Positions 1 through 5,665 of a stretch of DNA of 5,665 nt are shown in pieces (the stretch's first letter is position 1; each line of letters starts with the position of its first letter). The stretch comes from Candidatus Bathyarchaeota archaeon. Lineage in GTDB: Archaea > Thermoproteota > Bathyarchaeia > 40CM-2-53-6 > RBG-13-38-9. The stretch is taken from assembly GCA_018396565.1 (NCBI GenBank), contig JAGTQO010000001.1, forward strand, positions 40,853 through 46,517, in the 5' to 3' direction. Under the pieces are notes generated by a model. That model was not told where the DNA came from. It was given only the letters and a program-made list of their open reading frames with translations, and searched no databases. A program made the translations under genes and the position numbers.

Positions 1-35
1 GGATCCCAAAACTGCTTCACGACATAGTTTTGCAT
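1..35 (-). CDS. Possible 5' end of a further minus-strand gene, truncated by the window edge
   Basis: An ATG at 35-33 opens a frame that reads MQNYVVKQFWD and stays open to the edge. It lies about 50 bases downstream of a TATA-like element at 84-91, which is compatible with a transcript with a short leader. No clear Shine-Dalgarno sequence precedes it, and eleven codons are far too few to assign a family. The plus strand also has an open frame here, entering from the left edge and ending with TAA at 66-68 (about 21 codons, hydrophobic). The 3' end of a convergent gene is therefore an alternative. No function can be given. Confidence 0.2.
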   Translation of the reverse strand, partial: MQNYVVKQFWD

Positions 36-56
36 CTTTTAATCATTAAAATCTTG

Positions 57-117
57 CCGAAGACTTAATATGGATATGCTAGAATTTTATAGAAGGGGTT
101 TCATGTAAATTCTTCGG
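57..117. repeat. Short inverted repeat downstream of the zinc-ribbon/HTH gene
   Basis: CCGAAGA at 57-63 is the exact reverse complement of TCTTCGG at 111-117, separated by 47 bases. The repeat starts just past the stop codon of the zinc-ribbon/HTH gene and encloses the TATA-like element at 84-91. It could be a long-loop hairpin in the 3' end of that transcript, or a pair of half-sites around the next promoter. Seven base pairs with so long a loop may also be chance. Confidence 0.25.
84..91 (-). promoter_or_regulatory. TATA-like promoter element at the left edge
   Basis: On the minus strand this reads TATAAAAT, close to the archaeal TATA box, in AT-rich intergenic DNA just after the stop codon of the zinc-ribbon/HTH gene. 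Archaeal transcription usually begins about 25 bases downstream, here near position 62. That would give a leader of roughly 27 bases to the ATG at 35. The call rests on the motif and its position only. Confidence 0.35.
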
Positions 118-122
118 ATGTA

Positions 123-860
123 TCAACTCAATCTTTGATTAGTATTCTGCTCTGTGCCTATCGTATGGAGACTTCTAGCCATGTGGATTATCTGTTTTAC
201 ATCTTCATCCGACATTCCAGAGTTTTTCAACTTAAGAGTTAATGCTTTACGAATCTCTCTGTTCTTAGGATTAAGGTTCTGAGCTAAGAAATTTATAACT
301 CTGTTATCACCCCTCAAATACAATAACCTTTTTCCAGCTAGCTCGCCGAACAGGTCGTATTCACTGAATTTGCTGCCGCGTCTTACGTTGAATTTTATGA
401 TGCCTATTCTACTATTAACTCTTCTTAATAGCTTAGTGATTGCATATTCGCTGTAAGGCAGATCTTCGCGTTGAATATAGCCTTTCCTCTCTAAAGTAGA
501 TTCAAGCTCTTTCACATTCATCTCCCACTGTCTTTTTCTAGCTTCGATAATATGTTTGGGGAAGCCCCTTGGGGCATTAGCCGGTAGACCTAGCTTCCTT
601 CTTAAAAGACTTATAGATGAAGGTTTAACGTTTAATCTTCTAGCAATCTCCCTATCATTTAAGCCATTTCTATGAAGGGTTAAGAAATCTTCAGTTGAGA
701 TCTTCATGGTTGCTGAAGGCCTCTCACGTTTAGAGACATCTGCAGGGCTCTTTATGTTCCTGATAAATGCCCATAGACTCTCCATAGTGGAGGCTCCGCA
801 TCTATCGCAGAAACTTGTATTCAACAACAGTGTGTTCCCACATTTCACACATCGAACCAT
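123..860 (-). CDS. Zinc-ribbon and helix-turn-helix protein, putative archaeal DNA-binding regulator
   Basis: This 245-residue protein opens with a small zinc ribbon: Cys4 and Cys7 (CVKC) pair with Cys18 and Cys21 (CDRC). After a linker, residues about 56-93 form a helix-turn-helix: a first helix around DFLTLHRNGL, a second around DREIARRLNV and a recognition-like helix around SSISLLRRKLGL. This resembles the HTH of resolvases and transposases or of transcription factors that sense codon-like DNA triplets. The remaining 150 residues are basic and mixed helical, possibly a second winged helix near 120-160, and I do not recognise them. There are no membrane segments or signal peptide. The ATG at 860 is preferred over the TTG directly before it (863), because a weak GTGA (867-870) lies 6 bases upstream of the ATG. 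The gene stands alone, 84 bases after the kinase gene, with its own TATA-like element. A transcriptional regulator is the likeliest role. The target is unknown, and no recombinase catalytic domain is visible. Confidence 0.8.
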   Translation of the reverse strand: MVRCVKCGNTLLLNTSFCDRCGASTMESLWAFIRNIKSPADVSKRERPSATMKISTEDFLTLHRNGLNDREIARRLNVKPSSISLLRRKLGLPANAPRGFPKHIIEARKRQWEMNVKELESTLERKGYIQREDLPYSEYAITKLLRRVNSRIGIIKFNVRRGSKFSEYDLFGELAGKRLLYLRGDNRVINFLAQNLNPKNREIRKALTLKLKNSGMSDEDVKQIIHMARSLHTIGTEQNTNQRLS

Positions 861-891
861 CAATATTCACGCTTAATATGGGAAGGTTCAC

Positions 892-899
892 ATATATTT
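892..899 (-). promoter_or_regulatory. TATA-like promoter element for the zinc-ribbon/HTH gene
   Basis: The minus strand reads AAATATAT here, in the gap between the kinase gene and the zinc-ribbon/HTH gene. A start site about 25 bases downstream would fall near 870, leaving a leader of about 10 bases to the ATG at 860, typical of archaeal leaderless or short-leader mRNAs. The element is flanked on both sides by the direct repeat TGAAC (minus strand, 14 bases from start to start), which could be regulator half-sites. Confidence 0.4.
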
Positions 900-944
900 G
901 TTCAGTGAGTGGGTTATTATCATGCCATTTACAAATTTCGATAA

Positions 945-1847
945 TTAAAGTCTAGGCAACTCCATCTCTGATGGTAAGCCTCCTCTGGCTCCATAAGTGC
1001 TTATACATTTGGAGGCGACAAAGTTCCCCAATCTGCCACATGTATATAGGTCTCTGCCTTTTAAGAGTCCATATATGAATCCGGCGCAGAAAGCGTCGCC
1101 AGCACCAGTTGTATCTTTTGGTTTCCTCTTTGAAGCTGGGATAAGATGCTTCTCTTTTCCATCTGTGACGTAGCATCCCCTCTCTCCAAGTTTTACAGCC
1201 ACTATCTTAACTCCTCTGGAGAGTAATTCCTCAGCTCCTTCAACGTAACTCTTATTAGTCAGGATCCTGAGCTCCCTCTCGTTCGGCATGAAGGCAGTCA
1301 CCTTCTTTAGAATAGGGTTGAGTTTGTCGAGTCCTTTTGTTGCATAAAGTTCCCCTGGGTCGAGTGTGATATTTGCCCTTCTAACCTCTCTGGTAAGCCT
1401 CTTCTGAGCTAGGAGTGGTTTCTCACCTACGAAAGAAGTCAAATGTATGATCCTTGCTGAATCTGCATATTCGAGCTCAATATCTTTGTAGGTTAATGTG
1501 TCGTTTACACCTGGATCGATGTATAGCGCTCTCTCCCCATGTTCATCCACAAATCCGATGCAGACCCCGCTTCTACCCCCCGTCACCACTCTTATTCCTT
1601 CGAGGTTGACATTCTCCCTTCTCAGGTCTTCCAAAATATATCTTCCTTCAGGATCGTCAGCTACACTCCCTATGTATCCCGCCCTCATCCTGAGGCGGGC
1701 TAGACCAACTATGGTGTTTGCAGCTGAACCTCCAGGAGATACCTCTAATCCTTTTATGAACGTCTCCTCTCCAACACCAATTATTCTGTCTACTCTGTAA
1801 AGCTTGTCTAGGTTGAGTGCTCCAAAACCTATAATGTCTAGTCTCAA
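945..1847 (-). CDS. PfkB/ribokinase-family sugar or nucleoside kinase
   Basis: A cytosolic ATP-dependent kinase of the PfkB (ribokinase) family, which phosphorylates a hydroxymethyl group of a sugar, sugar phosphate or nucleoside. The 300 residues match the usual length. The N-terminal substrate-binding strand IIGFGALNLD (5-14) is followed by the first family signature GGSAANTIVGLARL (39-52), with GYIGSVADDPEG at 57-68. The second signature DTTGAGDAFCAGF (245-257) holds the anion-hole glycines and the catalytic base Asp251. PNERE (188-192) matches the conserved N-x-x-E metal/phosphate motif. The substrate cannot be read from the sequence; ribose, a nucleoside or a ribosylated cofactor intermediate are all possible. 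The TTG start overlaps the ftr stop codon (TTGA, 1844-1847). There is no strong Shine-Dalgarno sequence, but the conserved N-terminus begins right there and no upstream alternative fits, so translation is probably coupled to ftr. It is the last gene of the operon; no T-rich terminator is evident after it. Confidence 0.9.
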   Translation of the reverse strand: MRLDIIGFGALNLDKLYRVDRIIGVGEETFIKGLEVSPGGSAANTIVGLARLRMRAGYIGSVADDPEGRYILEDLRRENVNLEGIRVVTGGRSGVCIGFVDEHGERALYIDPGVNDTLTYKDIELEYADSARIIHLTSFVGEKPLLAQKRLTREVRRANITLDPGELYATKGLDKLNPILKKVTAFMPNERELRILTNKSYVEGAEELLSRGVKIVAVKLGERGCYVTDGKEKHLIPASKRKPKDTTGAGDAFCAGFIYGLLKGRDLYTCGRLGNFVASKCISTYGARGGLPSEMELPRL

Positions 1848-2752
1848 GCGAATAGCCCTTTAAGTTCTATTCTATATTTTCCAAGTTTTCCTCCATAGTT
1901 TCCAGCAGATATCTTTAATACCCCATCAATATCCCAGATGCTCTCTATGCCCCTCTTCATAGCCTCACTGACCTTGTCTAAGGATACCCCGTTGATGACT
2001 ATCTCAGGTATGTAATTAACACCTTCAGGTACTCTTGACCTTCCTCCAAGCCTATCTTTGAGCGATGGGCAGTAAAACTCATTGGTTGTGGGGCCTATCC
2101 ATGGAAACTTGGTCTCAGGTTTAGATCCTGCTGAGCAAATGTCGAATGGTGTTATTGCCCCATCGACCATATGTATAGAGTCGAGAGCTTTCCTACCGGC
2201 CTTAAAGAGATCTTCTTTTGTTTTGCACATGTACCAGAAGTTTCCTCCCATCACCCCTAAACCGTATCCTATATGTCTTTCTATTCGAAAGTCAGGCACC
2301 ATTATAGGTACGTTAATCATTCTTCGGCCTTTAAATTCCTCCTCCCACTCGAAACCGTCGCCGCAATGCCCTATTCTTTCCATAGTATCTATCTTGCCGA
2401 CAGGGTTTACAGCCGCATCGAATACCGAGGTGAAGGGTTTCACAAGTATGTCTTGCCTAATCCTGTAGGATAGCTCAATCTCAAATCTTTTCACAGATTC
2501 ATGTATTGGTTTTGAAGAGTCTAGGCCACCCCAAAACTGCAGTATAACTCCTACTCGCCCATCGGGAGTCTCTTTCTCGCTGAGATACCTCTCAACCCCA
2601 CCCTCGATCCTACCCATGACTATCGATGGTGTGCTAGTTGAGTCGTCCGCCGCAGCTTTCAAAGTCTCATTGTCATCTGCCGTGACTATGACCCTTACAA
2701 ATATTCCTTCAAAGGCCTCTGCATAAGTATCCTCCAGCTTCTCTATTCCCAT
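1844..2752 (-). CDS. ftr: Formylmethanofuran:tetrahydromethanopterin formyltransferase family protein (divergent)
   Basis: Ftr transfers the formyl group between formylmethanofuran and H4MPT, the second step of CO2 reduction in methanogens and of the archaeal Wood-Ljungdahl methyl branch; it runs in reverse in C1 oxidation. The enzyme is soluble. The 302 residues agree with the family's roughly 297 and both halves are present: EDTYAEAF (7-14), ETPDGRVGV (61-69), GVMGGNF (166-172), TPFDICSAGSKP (201-212), EFYCPSLKDR (225-234), EIVINGV (250-256) and KISAGNYGGKLGKY (280-293). The segment normally like ATGFATSVI is changed to DSTSTPSIV (37-45), and several loops differ, so this may be an Ftr-like paralogue (FtrII type) and not the main catabolic enzyme. 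An overlapping TTG at 2776 would add eight residues. I chose the ATG at 2752 because GGTGA lies 7 bases upstream and family members begin just before EDTYAEAF. It sits between a HAD gene and a PfkB kinase gene in the same operon. Confidence 0.88.
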   Translation of the reverse strand: MGIEKLEDTYAEAFEGIFVRVIVTADDNETLKAAADDSTSTPSIVMGRIEGGVERYLSEKETPDGRVGVILQFWGGLDSSKPIHESVKRFEIELSYRIRQDILVKPFTSVFDAAVNPVGKIDTMERIGHCGDGFEWEEEFKGRRMINVPIMVPDFRIERHIGYGLGVMGGNFWYMCKTKEDLFKAGRKALDSIHMVDGAITPFDICSAGSKPETKFPWIGPTTNEFYCPSLKDRLGGRSRVPEGVNYIPEIVINGVSLDKVSEAMKRGIESIWDIDGVLKISAGNYGGKLGKYRIELKGLFA

Positions 2753-2759
2753 TTTCTTG

Positions 2760-2764
2760 TCACC
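2760..2764 (-). promoter_or_regulatory. Ribosome binding site that sets the ftr start
   Basis: The minus strand reads GGTGA, matching the archaeal 16S rRNA 3' end, with 7 bases to the ATG at 2752. It lies inside the reading frame that would be used if translation began at the TTG overlapping the upstream stop, so it argues for the internal ATG as the real start. Confidence 0.6.
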
Positions 2765-2772
2765 ATCCTTTA

Positions 2773-3852
2773 TCAACCTAGGCGGCCTACAGCTTCACCT
2801 CTAACTTTTACTCTAAATTGGCAACTCTTTTCAGTTACTTTCTCAATATTATTATCGGTGATTACTTCTATTTGTGGTAGGCCGAGTCTATAAATAGTCT
2901 CAGCCTTCACCCTTAGGTTTGTTCCAGCAAACTCCTCTATGGCCTTGAAGCTCCATTTTGATATAAGCCTCTCAACAGCATTTTTACCGCCTTTGTTGAA
3001 CGTTGTGGCGAGTATTGTAGCTACTAGAGTATTGTCTGAGAGAACTGCAAATTCAGCCTCTCGAACTGCATACTCATTTCCGTTAAAGGAGACCGCTACA
3101 CCTCCATTCTCCCTCACATATTTGAGGGTAGCTGAGTCTGTTATGCTATCTCCGAAATAAATTACGTTAGCGACTTCACTCTTATTTTTCCGAATAATTT
3201 CTTTGACCGCCTCAACCTTCTCCGCGCCTCCAACAGGGTTAACATGTGAAAATATTTGCCACACATTCATCGTCCTCATATCAGACCAGAACATCTTGTC
3301 TAGAAACTTTACAGTCTCTTTATCCTGCTCATCCAGATCCTCTAGTGAACTTGCACCTCGCGGTATTTTTGGAGGTGTACGTTTGACAAGTATGTTTGCC
3401 CACTCCCTGATCTTCATCGCCTCTAAATTAGAGATTTTGAATCTATCGAGCTCCAGCCTCGTACTGTAGCTATTATCTTTTGGGAAGCCTACAATTTCAC
3501 ATAAAGATTCGATGTAGTGTTGATAGCTTGTGCTGACTATGTAGGACGGCATAAGTTTAATCAGTTCTCTTAATGTTTCAGCAGCTCCTGGAACGAGTAA
3601 GATTCCTTCGGCTGAGAATCTTCTAATAACTTCGTCGGTTGCGCCATAAGCTTTCAGGAAAGGTATGATAAGTTTTAAGGTGTCACCTGGCTTGTAACCA
3701 GGTCTCTTAACAATCTCAACTTGGATATCGTCATATCTGCTGAGGATTGTGAAGAGGGTTGCTCCTTCAGGAATAAGCTTCTCTGCCAGTTCATATGCGT
3801 TGTCATTTTTGGATATGGGACCCTCACAATCTGTTATGTATATTCTATTCAC
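2773..3852 (-). CDS. HAD-superfamily phosphatase-like protein, archaeal EhaR-like
   Basis: A 359-residue soluble protein with the haloacid dehalogenase fold motifs in order. Motif I is YITDCEGPI (5-13), with the nucleophile candidate Asp8. Motif II is VSTSY (106-110), with Ser107 or Thr108. A motif III lysine is probably Lys212, after the GGA at 208-210. Motif IV is GDSITD (234-239), with Asp235 and Asp239 for Mg2+. The second acidic residue of motif I is Glu10, not Asp, as in the phosphoserine phosphatase/homoserine kinase-like protein ThrH (DLEG). This supports a small-molecule phosphatase or phosphotransferase, but the substrate is unknown. The protein is longer than ThrH (about 200 residues), with a large cap between motifs I and II, an insert around 120-205 and an extra C-terminal part from 280. 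It resembles the archaeal family annotated as EhaR in methanogen hydrogenase operons (from memory). The GTG start overlaps the purD stop (GTGA); GAGAGG lies only 3 bases upstream. Motif I at residue 8 fixes this start. Confidence 0.8.
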   Translation of the reverse strand: MNRIYITDCEGPISKNDNAYELAEKLIPEGATLFTILSRYDDIQVEIVKRPGYKPGDTLKLIIPFLKAYGATDEVIRRFSAEGILLVPGAAETLRELIKLMPSYIVSTSYQHYIESLCEIVGFPKDNSYSTRLELDRFKISNLEAMKIREWANILVKRTPPKIPRGASSLEDLDEQDKETVKFLDKMFWSDMRTMNVWQIFSHVNPVGGAEKVEAVKEIIRKNKSEVANVIYFGDSITDSATLKYVRENGGVAVSFNGNEYAVREAEFAVLSDNTLVATILATTFNKGGKNAVERLISKWSFKAIEEFAGTNLRVKAETIYRLGLPQIEVITDNNIEKVTEKSCQFRVKVRGEAVGRLG

Positions 3853-5279
3853 TTCCCTCTCAACTGCCTCATATGCTCCAAACTTTTACTGACATGTTCT
3901 TTTGACGCTATGTCTCTCCTATACCAGAGTCCTCCACCCTTAATCTTGCTGATGACCATGATGGAGAGGTTTCTAGCCTCCTCCAAATCATCTGCTATTC
4001 CTACAGAGCAGACTGTTCTAGACTTTAATGGGTAAATGTTACCGTCTGATCTCAACTCTAAAGATCCGGGATAAAGCCTCATAATCTCATAATTCCTCTC
4101 AACTAGGTTGATGGCTTCATCAAGATTTAGGGGTGTATTGATTTCATCTGCAGATACTCTCTCAGGGAAATACTTGATATAATCGCCATATGTTGGAGGA
4201 ACCTTATATATGACTACGCTGGCCTTCGGCTTCACTTTAACTGAATGCAAATTGCCATCGATCATTCTTAGACATAGTTCCACAAAGTCCTGTTCGATTA
4301 ATGGCAGTATGTTCTGTATCTCAGGGTCCCCAGGTCTACTGTTTATCTCCAAGACTTTTGGCCCCTCAGCTGAATGCATGAATGCAACATAGAATGGGAT
4401 CCCCCTCAAGTTAGGGTTGCTCCCTCCACCTCCGAGCTCTCTGAAAACTCTCTCTACAATTCTTTCCTCAGCCTCCCTGTCGGGCCTCTCCATGAATGGC
4501 AGGAGCTCCTGCATCCCCTTATAGGAGCCCATTCCTCCAGTGTTAGGTCCCTCATCGCTTTCAAAGGCCCTCTTATAATCTCTGGTCTCAGGTGTTGTTG
4601 CCAAATGTTTTCCATCGCAGAAGGCTTGGAAGCTCGACTCTTCACCCTCTATCTTCTCCTCAACTATAACCTTCTCCTTAGATTCACCTCCATATATTGA
4701 AATGAAATATGTGTAGGCTTCGATGATTGTGTTGAAGTGTTCCCCTCCGACGCCAACTCCCTTACCGTAGCCTGGTCTGTCGGGTTTTATCACTATGTTT
4801 TTTGGTCCACCCAGATTATCCATCCAATCTTCAAACTCGCTTCTTGGGTTGGGCCCCACCGTTTCAGGATCGAAGACTTTGAATCTTGGGTTTGCTTGGG
4901 GGCAACATTTCTGCAGGAGTATGCGCTGTGAAACTTTACTCGCTTCAATCGCGTACTTCTTGGATGGGCATATCATTGGGATGCCAGTAGTTCCCTCAAT
5001 AAGGTCTCTCAACCCTTGAATTATAGGAACCTCCGATCCTACGATTCCAAACCTTATTTTGTCCTTATGTTGCTGGGCGAATCTAGCGATATCTCTTATT
5101 GAGAGGTTCGGTATGACTCTGTAGTCTCCTCCAGGCACCGTCTTTTTGATGTTGAATGGATTATGTTGCTTGTCAACTATGTAGAAGTTCACCTCATATT
5201 CTCGACTGTTTGATAGAGCGTCGATAATAGCTGCATCCCTTGAGCCATAACTTACAACTAGGACACCTATCTTCTCCAT
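3849..5279 (-). CDS. purD: Phosphoribosylamine-glycine ligase (GAR synthetase), divergent PurD
   Basis: PurD joins 5-phosphoribosylamine and glycine using ATP, the second step of purine synthesis, in the cytosol. The 476 residues carry the family order: an N-terminal domain with GSEVPIIQG (81-89), an ATP-grasp core with IKPDRPGYGKGVGVGG (164-179) and EGEESSF (211-217), then DYKRAFESDEGPNTGGMGSY (234-253), the signature EINSRPGDPE (311-320) with metal-binding Glu and Asn, and a C-terminal domain ending in LWYRRDIA (451-458). Departures from classic PurD are clear: the usual G-x-GGREHA loop is VSYGSRDAAI (9-18), the usual R-F-G-D-P-E is R-P-G-D-P-E, and the protein is about 45 residues longer than the common 430. 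The function is probably kept, but a related ligase with another amine acceptor is possible. The GTG at 5297 overlaps the proC stop; the ATG at 5279 with GGAGAG 6 bases upstream is the better start. The stop overlaps the next gene (GTGA). No other pur gene is in view. Confidence 0.85.
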   Translation of the reverse strand: MEKIGVLVVSYGSRDAAIIDALSNSREYEVNFYIVDKQHNPFNIKKTVPGGDYRVIPNLSIRDIARFAQQHKDKIRFGIVGSEVPIIQGLRDLIEGTTGIPMICPSKKYAIEASKVSQRILLQKCCPQANPRFKVFDPETVGPNPRSEFEDWMDNLGGPKNIVIKPDRPGYGKGVGVGGEHFNTIIEAYTYFISIYGGESKEKVIVEEKIEGEESSFQAFCDGKHLATTPETRDYKRAFESDEGPNTGGMGSYKGMQELLPFMERPDREAEERIVERVFRELGGGGSNPNLRGIPFYVAFMHSAEGPKVLEINSRPGDPEIQNILPLIEQDFVELCLRMIDGNLHSVKVKPKASVVIYKVPPTYGDYIKYFPERVSADEINTPLNLDEAINLVERNYEIMRLYPGSLELRSDGNIYPLKSRTVCSVGIADDLEEARNLSIMVISKIKGGGLWYRRDIASKEHVSKSLEHMRQLRGK

Positions 5280-5285
5280 TAAGAT

Positions 5286-5291
5286 CTCTCC
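5286..5291 (-). promoter_or_regulatory. Ribosome binding site that sets the purD start
   Basis: The minus strand reads GGAGAG, 6 bases before the ATG at 5279. It lies downstream of the GTG (5297) that overlaps the proC stop, and therefore favours a start six codons later. The shorter product begins MEKIGVLVV, directly at the first beta strand, as expected for PurD. Confidence 0.6.
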
Positions 5292-5293
5292 GT

Positions 5294-5665
5294 TCACTGT
5301 AGGATCAGTTGTTTAGATCTCTCGGTCGCCGCGGCGACTGCTCTTATAAATGCCTCTTGAACCTTACTCTCTTCGAGCTGTTTTAAGCCGGCGACCGTCG
5401 TTCCCCCAGGCGTAGCGACCATATTTATGAGTTTTGACGGCTGCTCCTTCATCTCCAAAACCATTTTTGCCGCTCCCAAGGTGGTTTGGGCTGCTAGTAG
5501 GGTCGCTAAACTTTTCTCCAACCCCATATTGACTCCCCCCTCACTCAATGCTTCTATCATGGAGAAGATATAGGCCGGTCCACTGCCACTCAGCCCGGTC
5601 ACCGCATCCATATCTTTCTCTTCAACCCAGACAACTCTTCCTACAGAGCCGAAGATCTTTTCGGA
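5294..5665 (-). CDS. proC: Pyrroline-5-carboxylate reductase, C-terminal part (5' end outside the window)
   Basis: The last 123 residues of ProC, which reduces 1-pyrroline-5-carboxylate to L-proline with NAD(P)H in the cytosol. The frame runs in from the right edge without an internal stop and begins SEKIFGSVGRVVWVEE, so the ATG at 5611 is internal and not the start. The fragment is the helical dimerisation and substrate-binding domain: the signature LSGSGPAY is at fragment residues 25-32, and ATPGGTT followed by AGLKQLEE is at 84-99. Both are hallmark ProC segments. The Rossmann NAD(P)H domain is missing only because the window ends. Its TGA overlaps the GTG at the head of purD (GTGA, 5294-5297), which puts proC in the same transcript, though proline and purine synthesis share no obvious step. 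The upstream promoter of the operon is not visible. Confidence 0.92.
   Translation of the reverse strand, partial: SEKIFGSVGRVVWVEEKDMDAVTGLSGSGPAYIFSMIEALSEGGVNMGLEKSLATLLAAQTTLGAAKMVLEMKEQPSKLINMVATPGGTTVAGLKQLEESKVQEAFIRAVAAATERSKQLILQ

Noticed and set aside
1..6. GGATCC at the very first base, suggesting a BamHI cloning junction
   Set aside because: Further GGATCC sites occur near 1262 and 4398, so the window is not a complete BamHI fragment; at most it reflects a partial GATC digest, with no biological meaning.
123..860. Mobile-element resolvase or transposase, because of the resolvase-like HTH
   Set aside because: No catalytic recombinase motifs, no terminal inverted repeats and no target duplications around the gene; zinc ribbon plus HTH fits a regulator better.
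864..944. Terminator after the kinase gene
   Set aside because: No T-run on the minus strand and no strong hairpin in the gap before the zinc-ribbon/HTH gene; only a TATA-like element can be supported.
1498..1800. Plus-strand open frame of 100 codons inside the kinase gene
   Set aside because: It is antisense to the first PfkB signature region; the composition (Ser/Pro/Thr-rich) is that of an antisense shadow.
2082..2468. Plus-strand open frame of 128 codons
   Set aside because: It lies wholly inside ftr on the opposite strand, whose protein has family motifs throughout; the plus-strand translation shows no recognisable domain.
3721..4035. Plus-strand open frame of 104 codons across the purD/HAD junction
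   Set aside because: It overlaps the ends of two well-supported genes on the other strand, with no domain or promoter of its own.
4374..4700. Plus-strand open frame of 108 codons, and a 63-codon minus-strand frame at 4454-4645
   Set aside because: Both fall in the PurD ATP-grasp region, where the purD frame carries GPNTGGMG and other conserved motifs; the alternatives are out-of-frame shadows.

Overview
The window is a compact stretch with every recognisable gene on the minus strand. It most likely comes from an archaeon that uses tetrahydromethanopterin (H4MPT) as a one-carbon carrier. The reasons are a formyltransferase of the Ftr family, an archaeal-type HAD protein, tightly overlapping genes with GTG/TTG starts, GGTGA/GGAG-type ribosome binding sites, TATA-like promoter elements and frequent AGA/AGG arginine codons. 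A methanogen, an Archaeoglobus relative or an uncultured TACK lineage such as Bathyarchaeia would fit. I lean to an uncultured lineage because all the proteins are clearly divergent from textbook family members, but the sequence alone does not settle this.

Layout, in transcription order from right to left: the 3' end of proC (pyrroline-5-carboxylate reductase, cut by the window edge), a divergent purD (GAR synthetase, ATP-grasp), an archaeal HAD-superfamily phosphatase-like protein, an Ftr-family formyltransferase, and a PfkB/ribokinase-family sugar or nucleoside kinase. Each of the four junctions is a 4-base stop/start overlap (GTGA, GTGA, TTGA, TTGA), so these five genes look like one translationally coupled operon whose promoter lies beyond the right edge. 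At purD and ftr, an internal ATG with a good Shine-Dalgarno sequence is a better start than the overlapping GTG/TTG codon. After about 80 bases with a TATA-like element comes a monocistronic gene for a small zinc-ribbon plus helix-turn-helix protein of unknown target. The last 122 bases carry another TATA-like element, a short inverted repeat and possibly the first codons of a further minus-strand gene cut off at the left edge.

The most interesting aspect is the run HAD - Ftr-like - PfkB directly behind a PurD-like ligase. From memory, in some methanogens a similar trio follows the energy-converting hydrogenase A (eha) genes, as EhaR and the genes after it. Here it appears without any hydrogenase gene in view. 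A phosphatase-like, a formyltransferase-like, a sugar-kinase-like and an ATP-grasp enzyme together could form an uncharacterised pathway around a phosphorylated ribosyl compound and a C1 group, for example cofactor synthesis or repair or a purine/C1 link. That is inference, not something the sequence proves.
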